Of a stretch of DNA of 64,000 nucleotides, positions 36,903 to 49,599 are shown piece after piece. The translations under genes were made by a program, and so were the position numbers. Location of the stretch: assembly GCF_040183065.1 (NCBI RefSeq), contig NC_091120.1:71264708-71328707 (forward strand), read 5' to 3'. The first letter of the stretch is position 1. Every line of letters begins with the position of its first letter. The stretch is from Periplaneta americana (Eukaryota; Arthropoda; Insecta; Blattodea; Blattidae). The notes under the pieces were generated by a model. That model was not told where the DNA came from, made no database searches, and worked only from the letters and a program-made list of their open reading frames with translations.

Positions 36903-39851
36903 TTATGCATTTCTAGATTCGCCCATACATGTTACATGCCCTGCCCATCTCAAACGTCTGGATTTCATGCTCCTAATTATGTCAGGCGTGCAATACTATG
37001 TTGTGTAACTTTCTCCATTCTCCTGTTACTTCATCCCTCTTATCCACAAATATTTTCCTAAGCACCTTATTCTCAAACACCCTTAATCTCTGTTCCTCTC
37101 TCAAGTCAGAGTCCAAGTTTCACAACCATAAAGAATAACCGGTAATATAACTATTTTATAAATTCTAACTTTCAGATTTTTTGATATACAGATTAGATGA
37201 CAAAATCTTCTCAACCGAATAATAACACGCATTTCCCATATTTATTGTGTGTTTAATTTCCTCCCGAGTGTCATTTATATTTGTTACTGTTGCTCCAAGA
37301 TATTTGAATTTTTCCACCTCTTCGAAGGATAAATCTCCAGTTTTTATATTTCCATTTCGTACAATATTCTGGTCACGAGACATAATCATATACTTTGTCA
37401 TTTCGGGATTTACTTCCAAACCGATTGCTTTACTTACTGCAAGTAAAATTTCCGTGTTTTCCCTAATCATTTGTGGATATTCTCCTAACATATTCATATC
37501 ATCCGCATAGACAACAAGCTGATGTAACCCATTCAATTCCAAAATCTCTCTGTTATTCTGAACTTTCCTAATGGCATATTCTAGAGCGAAGTTAAAAAAT
37601 AATGGTGATAGTGCATCTCCCTGCTTTAGCCCGCAGTGAATTGGAAAAGCATCAGATAGATACTAGCCTATACAACCTCTGCTGTACGTTTCACTGAGAC
37701 ACATTTTAATTAATCGAACTAGTTTCTTGGGAATACCAAATTCAATAACAATATCATATAATACTTCTCTCTTGACCGAGTCATACGCCTTTTTGAAATC
37801 TATGAATAACTGATGTACTGTACCTTTATAGTCCCATTTTTTCTCCATTATCTGTCGAATACAAAAAATCTGATCAATAGTCGATCTATTACGCCGAAAA
37901 CCGCACTGATGATCCCCAATAATTTCATCTACGTACGGAGTTAATCTTCTCAAAAGAATATTGGACAAAATTTTGTACGACGTCAACAAAAGAGATATTC
38001 CTCGAAAGTTACCACAGTTAGTCTTGTCCCCCTTCTTAAAATAAGTACAATTATGGACTCCTTCCATTGTTCTGGGACAATTTCCTTTTCCCAAATAGCA
38101 AGTACAAGTTTATAAACTTCGCTTCCACCCTCTTGTATTAATTCTGCTGGATTTTGATCGATACCTGGAGACTTGTACTTTCTCAGATATTCTATCGCAA
38201 TTTCGACTTCTGAAACCGTGGGTTCGGGTATAAATGGCTCAGCAGTTTGTATTTCAATTTCGTCCCGATCATTTCTACTTGGCCTATGTACATTTAGTAG
38301 TTGCGCAAAATAGTTTTTCCATCTGTTCAAGACTGAATGAAAGTCTGCAAGCAAGTCACCATTCTCATCCTTGATCATGTTTACCTTTGGCTGATATCCG
38401 TTCCCTAATTCCTTTATACCTTTATATAAATCTCGAATGTTTATATTCTTGCTATTTGTTTCTACCTTATTCAGTTTTTCCTTCAAGTAACCTCTCTTTT
38501 TATTCCTAAGTGCACGACTTGCTACCCGTCTTTCATTGAAATAATTATCTCTATCCTCCTCAACTGGATCCTGTAAGAATTTCAATTTTGCCTGTTTCCT
38601 TCTTTCTACTACCATGCAACAATCATCATCAAACCACTTTTTCTTTTTCTTAGTTTCATAATAACCTATACTCTGCTCACCTGCAATTTTGATACTATCT
38701 CTGATATTTTCCCACACGCTATTAACATCTAATTCTTTCTCAACTTCGTCGGAACTTTCTAAAGTGGCAAACCTATTCGAAATGTCGACCTGATAATTTT
38801 GCTTAGTCTCCTCCTCCTTTAATTTCAAAATATTGAATTTACTAATATTAACTTGTTGCTCTACTCGCTTGGCTACTGATAGTCTTTCTCTTAATTCTCC
38901 AATTACCAAATAATGGTCAGAATTACAGTCTGCACCCCTGAAAGTTCGAATGTCTACTATACTAATGTCTCCGTTTATCTATCAAGATGTTATCTATTTG
39001 GTTGTGTGTCAATCCATCTGGAGAAGTCCAAGTATATTTATGTATATCCCTATGGGGGAATGTTGTACTTTTTACAATTAAATTTTTCGATGTGGCAAAG
39101 TTGACTAATCTAACTCCATTGTCATTACTAGTTACTTGTAAGCTCTCTTTTCCAATAGTTGGTCTAAAAATATCCTCCCGTCCTACTTTAGCGTTGAAAT
39201 ACCCCAATAAAATTGTCACGTGATTTCTAGGTAACTGATCAAAAGTATGTTCCAATTCCTCATAGAAGCTATTCTTTATATGGTCGTCTCTCTCTTCTGC
39301 AGCGTCATGAGCATTTATAACTACGATATAGCACCATCTATCCTTAAGTACTAAATATGGTAACCTGTTACTGATAAATTCCACCTTTTTTTACTGCTGA
39401 TTTTATTCTTTTGTGAACAAAGAATCCTGTTCCTAATTGGTGATTATTGTTTCCTTCCCCATAATACAACCAGTAATCTCCTTTATGTGATATGCCATTC
39501 CCAACTAACCCAACGTCTTGTACACCCACAAAGTCTATTCTATATCTAGTTAGTTCTTTTGCTTACTAATGTTACCCCTCCTGTTCTATAGAGACTAGTT
39601 ACGTTCCAAGTGCCAAATCTCATAACCTTATTCCTTTGCTGTGGTCGTGCCGGAGAATCAGTCCTATTCCGAGGCTTACTGTAGGGATTCGTAACAAGCT
39701 GTTTTTTACGGTGATGGGTTGTTAGCCCTTCGCCCAACCACCAAGCTGGAGGACCACCCCTTATCGGCTGTCCACAACTGCTTATTCAATATATTCGCAG
39801 CTACCCTCCATATCTGGAGGCCATCTCCCCTATCCGCAAACTGAGGACGCG
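36903..39851 (-). mobile_element. RTE-type LINE, 5' complete but missing its 3' end
   Basis: On the minus strand, an apurinic-type endonuclease starts near 39630 (MRFGTWNVTSLYRTGG). It continues with INAHDAAEERDDH, GYFNAKVG (family form GDFNAKVG) and HNQIDNILIDKR, and ends near 38900 (VIGELRERL). The linker and reverse transcriptase follow: SPGIDQNPAELIQ, FRGISLL, QCGFRRNRSTIDQ, FIDFKKAYDSVKR and the catalytic VYADDMNML at about 37500. The frame changes near 38030, 37660 and 37540, and an internal stop lies near 37660. The element stops at 36903, inside the C-terminal region, about 470 bp short of the family's 3' end as seen in the next copy. Losing the 3' rather than the 5' end is unusual and suggests a later deletion. 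Confidence 0.9.
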
Positions 39852-40381
39852 TTATTCTGTATATGAAATCATTTATTGAAAACAAGAGACGACTTAGAGA
39901 AGTCTACTTGAACGATGAATTGCAGAAACCCCACAAGTCAACATTTTTGTCAAATCCTGTTTTTCATATGTCGTAATGTTCACACAAAGCTCTTTCAAGT
40001 GGTGCAGACTTCTCACAACTTGAGTGCTCAGTCTACATTTCACAGCGACAATAAGTTATAGTGAATAGCAGGCAATTGCAAGAACACCACAAGTCTAGGG
40101 CATGTGGAATTTTTTAGAAACTAAAAAAATCAGTTTTGTTTTCTTTGTCTTTCATACATTTGAAGAAATTTTAAGAATTAAATATGCTATTCACACAGTA
40201 CATCTTGATTACACACTTTAACACTATATCACTTCGGAATATGAAGTATAAAATTATATGCTTTCACGTGTTAATTAACCTTTTTAATTAAATTTAAATT
40301 AACTTTTCAAATTAAATAAAGTTTTCATTTTTATATTTGCAAAATTTTCAATTCATTTGTTTAAATCTTATATATTTAGAT
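39852..40381. other. Unassigned DNA with a recurring short motif
   Basis: No gene. GAATTGCAGAAACCCCACAA at about 39917 and a variant at about 40073 belong to a motif that recurs at 41833 and, inverted, at about 43284-43247. This suggests that 39852-40381, 41761-41872 and 43096-43313 are pieces of one older repeat split by younger insertions. Confidence 0.45.
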
Positions 40382-41760
40382 TACTTACTTACTTACTTAC
40401 TTACAAATGGCTTTTAAGGAACCCGAAGGTTCATTGCCGCCCTCACATGAGCCCGCCATCGGTCCCTATCCTGTGCAAGATTAATCCAGTCTCTATCATC
40501 ATACCCCACCTCCCTCAGATCCATTTTAATATTATCCTCCCATCTACGTCTCGGCCTCCCTAAAGGTCTTTTTCCCTCCGGTCTCCCAACTAACAATCTA
40601 TATGCATTTCTGGATTCGTCCATACGTGCTACATGCCCTGCCCATCTCAAACGTCTGGATTTTAAGTTTCTAATTATGTTAGGTGAAGAATACAATGCGT
40701 GCAGTTTTGTGTTGTGTAACTTTCTCCATTCTCCTGTAACTTCATCCCTCTTAGCCCCAAATATTTTCCTAAGCACCTTATTCTCAAACACCCTTAACCT
40801 ATGTTTCTCTCTCAGAGTGAGAGTCCAAGTTTCACAACCATACAGAATAACCGGTAATATAACTGTTTTATAAATTCTAACTTTCTGATTTTTGGACAGC
40901 AGACTGGATGATAAGAGCTTCTCAACCGAATAATAACACGCATTTCCCATATTTATTCTGCGTTTAATTTCCTCCCGAGTGTCATTTATATTTGTTACTG
41001 TTGCTCCAAGATATTTGAACTTCTCCACCTCTTCGAAAGATAAATTTCCAATTTTTATATTGCCATTTCGCACAATATTTCCGTCACAAGACATAATCAT
41101 ATACTTTTCTTTTCGGGATTTACTTCCAAACCTATTTCTTTACTTGCTTCCAGTAAAATCCTCGTGTTTTCCCTAATCGTTTGTGGATTTTCTCCTAACA
41201 TATTCACGTCATCTGCATAGACAAGAAGCTGATGTAACCCGTTCAATTCCAAACCCTGCCTGTTATCCTGAACTTTCCTAATGGCATATTCTAGAGCGAA
41301 GTTAAAAAGTAAAGGTGATAGTGCATCTCCTTGCTTCAGCCCGCAATGAATTTGAAAAGCATCAGATAGAAACTGACCTATACAGACTCTGCTGTATGTT
41401 TCACTGAGACACATTTTAATTAATCGAACTAGTTTCTTGGGAATACCAAATTCAATAACAATATCATATAATACTTCCCTCTTAATAGAGTCATATGCCC
41501 TTTTTGAAATCTATGAATAACTGATGTACTGTACCCTTATACTCCCATTTTTTCTCCATTATTGTCGAATACAAAAAATCTGATCAATAGTCGATCTATT
41601 ACGCCTAAAACTGCACTCATGATCCCCAATAATTTCATCTACGTACGGAGTTAATCTTCTCAAAATAATATTGGACACAATTTTGTACGACGTCAACAAA
41701 AGTGATATTCCTCGAAAGTTACCACAGTTGGTTTTGTCCCCCTTTTTCAAAAATAGGTAA
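40382..41760 (-). mobile_element. RTE-type LINE, 5' truncated, with TTAC-repeat tail
   Basis: The same family as 36903-39851. On the minus strand it starts inside the reverse transcriptase (KKGDKTNCGNFRGISLL). It passes the catalytic [10 protein letters not shown] near 41200. It then reads GNACYYSVEKLLSSSLLSKN, YGCETWTLTLREKH, LRKIFGAKRDEVTGE and GRPRRRWEDNIKMDL to the stop AMNLRVP at 40414. The 3' end is a short tandem of GTAA (TTACTTAC on the + strand, about 40383-40405), as RTE LINEs have. It has at least two frame changes and is dead. It supplies the 3' end missing in the neighbouring copy. Confidence 0.9.
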
Positions 41761-41872
41761 TTTACAAAACGAAAATGTCCTGCATCTTCAACTAAAAATT
41801 GTTTTAATCAAATACAATTATTGTTACTAGTAGTGAATTGTAGAAATCTCACATGTCCAGGCTATTAATATA

Positions 41873-43093
41873 CAGATGGTGCCAAAAAAATGTATACACT
41901 CTTTCAATGACTACAACGTTAACAATTATTATGATACAGAAAAGTTTCAAAGTTAAAAATAATCTGAACTAATGTAGAAACCGGTCATTTATTGAAAGTC
42001 TTCAAATTGTTGGTCATTATGGTCCACGCATAGCTGATAACGCTGACCGATGGAATCCAAAACGTTGCTAATCATTTCGATTGGTATTTGGGCACATTCT
42101 CTTTCAATGGCTGCTCTCAACTCATCGATTGTAGCTGGTTTTGTGCTATAAACATTATGCCTGACATGTCCCCATAGAAAAAAATCCATCGGAGTCAAAT
42201 CCGGTAAGCGAGGGGAGTACTCGGTACTACCTCTTCGTCCTATCCATCTGTTCTGCAGGTGGCCGTTAAGATAGGCCCTCACGTCGCATGGTAGTGAGGA
42301 GGTGCTCCATCCTGCTGGAAGTACCATTCTTCATTCCTAAACATCTCTTCGATGCATGGCATGGCGGATTTCTTTAGCAAGTTGAGGTAAATTGCACGGT
42401 ACCATCGAAATAGAAAGGTCCAATTAAACCAAATGCTGACAAACCACACCACGCTGTGGTAAGTCCATATGGTGTTCCACTGTCACATGAGGATTGTTAG
42501 ATGCCCAGTAGGTGCAATTCTGACGATTAATTGAGCCATTTAATTTAAACGTAGCCTCATCACTCCAAACAATCTTGTAAGGAAATTGATTGTCCTACGC
42601 ACATTTTGCTTGGCACCACTCAAAAAAATTCAATTCTCCTGTCATGATCATCGTCATTGAGAGTGTGGACTAATCTAGGAATAAAACGCGATGGACACTT
42701 CGCTTTGAAATTCCTGTCTCGCGAGCCACTTCCCGAACAGATTTTCTAGGAGACTGCTGAAACCTTTCGATGACTTCTCTTTCTCTTGTGCAGCTGGTGC
42801 ATGTTCGTGGTCTTCAGGAATTGTGCTTATGGGTATTCTGAACAGTTCCTTCATCTACAAACTTATCTCGCAAACGAGAAATTGTGAGTCGCGTTGGTGA
42901 ATCTCGTTGAAACTCCATTCTAAACCGTCTTTGCACTTCACTTATGTTCTCTGCCTTCCAGTAGCAATTTAGAATGAATTTTCTTTCCTTAATGTTTAGT
43001 CTGACTTCAGCCATTATTTTAAGCGGTCACACTTGAAAAAAGTGAGTTATTTATGAGCTATTAAAAAGTGTATACATTTTTTGGCACCCTCTG
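41873..43093 (-). mobile_element. DD41D mariner-type transposon
   Basis: Inverted ends: CAGATGGTGCCAAAAAAATG at the left and, complemented, CAGAGGGTGCCAAAAAATGT at the right, both continuing as ATACACT. Each is next to a TA dinucleotide (41871-41872 and 43094-43095), the target duplication of the Tc1/mariner superfamily. Length is 1221 bp with one transposase gene on the minus strand. Confidence 0.9.
41989..43014 (-). pseudogene. DD41D-type transposase, lightly broken
   Basis: It starts at 43014 with MAEVRLNIKERKFILNCYWK, a helix-turn-helix start. The catalytic landmarks are [24 protein letters not shown] and LPDLTPMDFFLWGHV. I count about 41 residues between second and third Asp, which fits the DD41D group rather than classic DD34D mariners. 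It ends at 41989 (DHNDQQFEDFQ). A handful of small frame changes separate the readable parts, for example just after the second Asp block. Confidence 0.85.
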
Positions 43094-43095
43094 TA

Positions 43096-43313
43096 TTTAC
43101 CTACAGACACAAACTAAATGTTAAAATTAAACTACCTCTATACCAAACACTAGAACTTATTATTATGCTGCAAAGAAAAAGATTGTCATTCAAAATACCA
43201 AACCCTTCTGAAGATATTAAGCTTATTTTGCTTCCTGAAAAATTTGCTCAAATGGACATGTGGAGTTTCTGCAATTCACGATTCACTTTTTAGTGCAACT
43301 GCGGTGCGTTATA
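43096..43313. other. Unassigned fragment between two transposons
   Basis: A plus-strand frame (LLPEKFAQMDMWSFCNSRF) covers the inverted copy of the GAATTGCAGAAAC motif. I do not recognise a protein family. It is most likely part of the older repeat also seen at 39852-40381 and 41761-41872. Confidence 0.35.
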
Positions 43314-44444
43314 CAGGGACATCATTTTATTTTTACTAACATTTTTAATATTAACCTGGCTATACCTTTGGATCAACAATTGACAACCGGAAACACCGTT
43401 TGATACCCCCTTCCACGACTGGAGTTCGATGATACTGACGTAATAAGTTATACAAACAAGTCACTTTACTAGGTATAGGAGGGAAGAAAAGTAGTTCATC
43501 CATTTACGTAAACTGGGAAATATCACGTTTTCGATTTTGATAATTTTCGTTAGGTTTTTGTTTAATCAAAATATAGTAAAGTATTAACAATGAGTGTTTT
43601 TACTCAAGAACTCAGCTATCCATGCGGACGTATTCATTATGCAGTGTATATTATACTCTCTACAGCACATTAGCGTACACCATAGAGAATGAAGTTAAAT
43701 TGAAAATAATCATAATATGGATATTTAAACACATTTTTGAAAATGGTGGCCGTTCATTTCGATACAGGCTTCAGTTTCAATGTGCATATTATCGCACTGT
43801 AGACTATTGTACGTAATTTCAATTACCAGGTTCGTAATTCGTATCAGTAACTCATGTTGAAATAATTCTGTACCTACTCTATAAAAGAGTACCTTACGTA
43901 CTGTAAATTCAATCTTCACTTCTGCCCGATCCGAAAAGATAAAATTACACAGACATGCTATCTAATGTCCGTCCAAGTGTTTATGTCGCAGGGTCGTAGA
44001 AAGGGAGGAAATCACGTGACAGTTAATTACTTAACGAGGTCCTTTTATTTAAGTTAATTTAAACAGTTATGTAATATTACGTAGACGTCCAATTCATAAC
44101 AGAAATTAATGTTTTCAGGAAAGAGCTAAGACAGCCCAGCCATTAGCCTTTACAGAGAGGCGAATAGAAGCAGGTGGGGGAAACCGGGATGCGACGTAGG
44201 CAAACGGACGACAGTACCTTTGCGAAAATGATTCAATATTGAAAGTTTTTTTCGTGACTGGAAAACGTCAACATATTTTTGAAACGTTCTGTTTACTATG
44301 ACCGTAAGGCTACTATGACTGTATATGCAGTCTTGGATCTGTGTGGAGGACGGTTGAATGTCCTTAGTAGAAGGGGTGGGAGTGAAGTACATTCAAAAAC
44401 TCAGGTACAATAAAAATTGAAGTAAAAATAAAATGATGTCCCTG
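43314..44444. mobile_element. 1.13 kb TIR element with TA target site (copy I)
   Basis: The ends are inverted repeats CAGGGACATCATTTTATTTT with TA on both sides (43312-43313, 44445-44446). The whole element is a diverged inverted copy of 60132-61244. No transposase can be read inside. It is most likely a deletion derivative of a Tc1/mariner-type element, since the related copy at 63452 keeps a transposase piece. Confidence 0.85.
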
Positions 44445-44720
44445 TATTTCATAACACCTGAGGATATCAAGATCTTAATGTAGCAGTAGACTATGATATA
44501 CAAACACTTCCACGCCTTCATGAAATTATATGCACATCTGAGAAATGAGTCGTAATAAAATTGCACTCTACATCAATTTTGAAATAAAACTCAATACACA
44601 GAAATTAAGCACAAAAACTTCTGGTTGTACTTTCCTTACTTAAAAATAATGAGAATCATATCATTGATTACAATGACAACAATGACAATGGTGAGCATTA
44701 TACTGAAGAGTGATTATGTA

Positions 44721-46946
44721 CACTGGCTCGCAAAACTTTTGTCGATATACTGTAGAGTTTTCCTCGTTCTTAAGTTGGTATTTGTACTCACCCCAGTCGG
44801 CAGGTAGTCTCCTTGCAGGTAACCAACCACGACCCACCCCTCCTCACAACAAGAAAGTTGACGACACGTAAGCTAGTTGATTCTAAACTGAAAGAGAATC
44901 CTAGTGTCATATGTGAATAAACATGACATATTGTAGATCCTCCTCTAGCCACAGTTCTTTGCGTTATGATGCGCGTATAGTTTATTTTCTTTGGCTGTTG
45001 TTACAGAAATAACACTACGTTAATTACATTAATTAAAGTTGGCACTAACAATCGACAGATTAATATTCTAAAAAAATCGTCTAAATAATTATATTAATAC
45101 AAATTTTTATAGGTCTGTGTATAATTTAAACCTTAATTGTCAATTGTATTCCGTGGGATATGAAGTTTAATTTATATTTTTCACACAAAAAATAAGTATG
45201 CATATTAACTCTCATACAGTAACGGAACGAAAATATGGATGTAACGAACAAAAAATAAACAAAGCGTATAGAAAATAGCAAATATCTGTTCTTTCAACAC
45301 CAAACATATTAGCTGACTGCTGATTTAGAACATGCAAAACATTTCTCCGTCTGTATATTTGTATAAATAATATAACGCAGAGGAAATTAGTGAAAATGTT
45401 TAATTTCAAGTAAAATCAAATTATAGTATGCCTCAGATAAACTTAATTATTTCGTTTCTTTGCACTCCAACTGGGTTTATGACATTTATTTGAAAACTGA
45501 ATTTTCATCTATTTAAGTGTTAATAAAGAAACATTTTTGTAATGAAGAATGGTAGCTAATAAATGAAATACAGCTTTCCTTTTTAATTTGGTTTGATTAA
45601 TGTAATCAATAGCCACTCCAGTTATCATCATATCGTATAATGTTGTCCATTCTTCTCATGGAAATTACCAACCCATTTATATAGCATTCAGACGTAAATA
45701 CGTCATCCCAAGCATCCTGAAGTATTTCCCTTAACTGTTGTGACGTTTGGGGTCCTGTGTTATCCAGGGTATCATTCACTGTGCGCTGAACTTCGGCCCA
45801 AACATTTTCCAACGGATTGAGATCAGGACTTTTCGGAATCCAAGAGAAGAGTGAAATATCACCTTCATGAGTCTGAAACCATCTCTGACACAACAAAGAT
45901 GTGTGGATGGAGGAATTGTCCTGTTGGAAAAATATAATTCCATCAGGTTGCAGCATGCGCACACTGGGTAGCATTATCTTTTCCAGTATGCGGATATATT
46001 GCTGGGAAGTCAAATTCTCTTCTGTTTTCCACAGAGTTCCTCCTCCTAGCCTGGAAATCCATCCCCAGATAGCGATAGGAATGCATCCACTGCGTTGTCT
46101 TGATGTTACATATTCTGGTTGGAACCTTGTGGACCCAGTAGGACGAAATACCTGAATAGGCCCATGATTGGTGTTTGAAAAAAAATCTTTTCATCTGAAA
46201 ATATCACATTTTCCCACGAATATTCATAATATTCTTGACAAAATGCGATGCGATCTATTTTGTGATCTTCCTTTAGTATATTCTTAATACCTGTCCTCCT
46301 TGGCTTTGTGTTAGCTAGTGTCTTAATACATCGAAGAACTGTCTCTCTCGATCCTGGGAAGTTAGCACGAGCACGCAGGATTTTAGCAGTGGTGAATGGT
46401 TGTAGTCTAACGGTAGCAATTAGTGCAGCGTCTTGTTCTGGAGTAGAAATGCATGGTCGCCCGCTCTTTGCTTTTCTTGTTAAATAACCTCGTTCTTGAT
46501 ATTGTTTCAATCAACGGGATACTGTTCTTGGGTGCAATCGGTAGCGTTCTCCAGCATTAGCAGCGCTCATTCCTCTCTCCTTAATAAGCGCTGTCAACTT
46601 AGCTTTAGTATCCATTATTACAAACTGGTGTTATATTGTATTTATACGTGCAGGAAAGATGAAAAATTATCCTGGAATGTTCTATAATACTCAAGAGAAA
46701 TAAACATCATGTTTTAAACATTTCGGTGCAAAATTGACTCAATATTTTCATTTATGTAGGTTACATATACCGTTATTGCTCTAAAATTATTTTGGTTCGA
46801 TTAGCTGGGTATACCTGGGACTCAGAGTTCGAATACCTCCCTCCCCAGAACATGTGGAGTGGGGTATGTAGGTATATTGCCAACATAACGTCTCCCAGAG
46901 TTCACTTCCACGTTATTTCATAGGACAAAAGTTTTGCGAGCCAGTG
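44721..46946 (-). mobile_element. Tc1-type transposon, DD36E group
   Basis: Inverted ends of about 23 bp (CACTGGCTCGCAAAACTTTT) lie next to TA on both sides (44719-44720, 46947-46948). The 2226-bp length is large for the group; about 880 bp before and 330 bp after the gene appear non-coding. One transposase gene on the minus strand. Confidence 0.9.
45606..46615 (-). pseudogene. Tc1-type transposase (DD36E), broken
   Basis: Start at 46615 (MDTKAKLTALIKERGMSAAN), then a helix-turn-helix region (YRLHPRTVSR). A TGA follows near 46509, then QYQERGYLTRKAKSGRPCIS with the GRP linker. Catalytic landmarks are ENVIFSDEKIFF, FFQQDNSSIHTS and KSPDLNPLENVW. I count 36 residues between second Asp and Glu, which fits DD36E rather than DD34E. 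A frame change lies around 46110-46190, near a run of A. The frame closes at TGA 45606-45608 (YDDNWSGY). The damage is light, so the insertion is not old. Confidence 0.9.
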
Positions 46947-47097
46947 TACTTAAGCAATCTCACTGCCTGAAATTGATTTTGATCTCAAATAAACCTCTCC
47001 ACGGTGGATTTTAAAATGCAGTGCATGTTTTTCTATCTAAATGGACTGGTCCATGTAAATTCATATCGTACAAAGCCTAGACCAGAACAATACGTGG

Positions 47098-47360
47098 AAC
47101 TCGTCAATTGACAATCTTGAAAAGAAATTGGTTGGGTGACTGGCTGAGAAGAAATTGCCTACTAAAGGATGCAGTGGAAGAAATGGCGAAAGGGAAAAAG
47201 TTCGAAGCAGAAGAAGATATCAGATGATATACGACACTAAGATACATGGATTATATGCGGAGCCTAAGAGGAAGATAGGAAATAGGAAAGATAAGAGAAT
47301 GCTGAATTTCCAATGAAAGCCCTTCCTTTGGGCAGAGAAATATAAATAAATTAATGAATA
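47098..47360 (+). mobile_element. LINE C-terminal scrap
   Basis: Two adjacent frames read WLGDWLRRNCLLKDAVEEMA and RSRRRYQMIYDTKIHGLYAE. This looks like the Arg-rich WIGH.LRRN.LL...G....RGRRR...LDD tail of LINE ORF2. A short AT-rich end with ATAAATTAATGAATAA follows. It is heavily truncated; the clade is unclear. Confidence 0.6.
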
Positions 47361-49599
47361 ATATTGTGCTAATAATAGAGGTTAAAGTAACTAAATTTAT
47401 TATCAATACAGATATAAGTGTATAGTAAAACAATAAAATATCTTGTATTTCATTTCAGTAAATTGATATAATCTTTCAGTATATTCTGTAATCATACTTC
47501 GATAAATATAATATTTTCACATAAAATTCCTAGCTATATGTTAGCTCACCGGAGGGGTGATCTTAAGAGCATAGTTTTACATGTACTGCTTCCAAAATCA
47601 GGTACAATCCCTAAAATTAAAGTTTTCAATTCTATTATAATTCATTTCTTTTATTCTCGACATTTCCTTGCGGTTTACTGCTAAAAGAACCAATTAAAGA
47701 AATGTTAATATAAAAAACTATACTATTTCAAAATCTAGAAAGAATATCCTTCCATTATGGCAGACATTAAATAGCATGGATCTTCGAACAAATGAAATCA
47801 AGTCCTTCAAATTATACTAGGTTCAGTACTGATAGTGTGAATTTTTGACTTGCACATGTTAACTGAGTCTCGAGTAATGTGTGGCTCTTTAATAGCTAGG
47901 CCCATATCCTCACTGCAATTTAAAGTTTAAGAAACAGCCACTACAATAATTATAAATGCATTTACTTTTCCTTAAAGATAATTTTATTACTGTGTTACTG
48001 AGGACTTTATGAACCCGGAGCATTCCTTCCTTTATTAATCGGTTATATAACAAACGCTGTATGAACTGTGAAGTTATCTAGCATAGGCAGAATTTGTATT
48101 TAATTAGCGAGACAGGCACATAGATTCTCAAAAGGATTGCCTAATATTCGCATTAGAATTGAAGGAAACACAGGAAAACGAGTCCAAACACTATACGAAC
48201 TCACTCCGACCATATAATTATTAGAGAACAAGAAATTCATAACAACCCTAGACGGAATGTGGATACCTGAGAGCAGCAAAATAGCGCTTACAACGGGTTT
48301 AGATTCGACCGGTCGGAGCTACAACCGGCTAGGTTAAACATCAACCGAATATTCGATTGTCGGGCGATTACGCCTGATGTATTGCAGACTAGACAGAACA
48401 CCAGGCGCACTTAATCATACATGAAACTAACATTTTTCGAGTACACAACAAGAGTCACAATTGAAGGAACTTCACGTTGTCTTATTTAAAAAAAAAGTGT
48501 TTGTAAATAGCCTACTCTTACAGTTGATTCGACACTATAACACATAATATATTTTCTTTATTATTTTGAACTTGCAGTAACTTTATAAGTATCGTCTATA
48601 TTTGAAACTTCTGGAGTTTTACTGATAAAAGTTGCTTATAGATATGTTAAATAATGGTATAGTTTTACAAGACGTGCATAAGCTGTGTATATTTTTCTTA
48701 ACAATAAACGCTAAATAGCTGGTGTTTTACTATACCAGTATTAAATAGTATAGGCCTACGTCATAATTTCATCGTCATTTTATTACGTCATAACTCTTTC
48801 TCGTCACATATTGACTGAATCTCGTTCGATTTGTATAACTCGATGATCGATATTACGTGTTTACTGTTTATGTAAGATCGCGGATGGTTTAAAGCAAAAA
48901 TCTCGCATAGAAAGAAATGGGAAGGGGGAATAAAATACGATATCCAAATTAGGACAATACAGAAAAATTGAGTACCATATACAATACTGTAATACGTCAT
49001 TGCGTATATTAATAAACCTCTTTCATAATAGGTAGGCATTATATTAATAAGCCATCAGAATAGTCAGCTAATATTTTACAATACCATAAATGTTTGATCA
49101 TAAGTAGGACGAGATATATGCGGTACGTACTTACTCTGGCTAAAAAGACAAAAAGGAGATATTGTAGGTTATTGTTTAGTCAACTGTCCGAAGACAGGTC
49201 TGAACCTCACAAGTGATACCAAGAAGGCACCACTTATAAGGCAACTAGGTCAGGAGGTAAAGGGGTAGAGTGGCCAGTTCATTTCCCCCCCATTGCTCAT
49301 ATCGCCGACTAGCTACATATTACACTAGTCGAACTTCAGATAATATAAATGTCTAAATAATGGTTACTGAAAGGGACACGTTTTCTCCATTAATTTATTG
49401 CAAATAGAAAGTTTGTTTCCTTTATAATGTAGAAAACAACATAACTATAACCACCCTTTAATATTCAACTCCTAAATTTACAGTTATAAGCACTTAGATT
49501 TCCACTCGAGCCAGAACCCTGCTTTCTTATAGGCCTATTAATGACAACTTGACACCATTTTGTGACTTTTTTGGTGTAGCTTTTGCAGAGAATAAAAAA
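47361..49599. other. Gene-poor AT-rich DNA
   Basis: No long frame, terminal repeat or RNA gene that I can support. 49140-49330 (GTCAACTGTCCGAAGACAGG and a GGCACCACTTATAAGGCAAC stretch) is less AT-rich than its surroundings and resembles a dispersed repeat I associate with cockroach genomes. That is memory only. Confidence 0.4.

Noticed and set aside
38913-39223. Plus-strand frames over the LINE endonuclease and similar ones at 37247-37510, 40676-41176 and 62320-62520 (minus)
   Set aside because: Antisense shadows of LINE ORF2.
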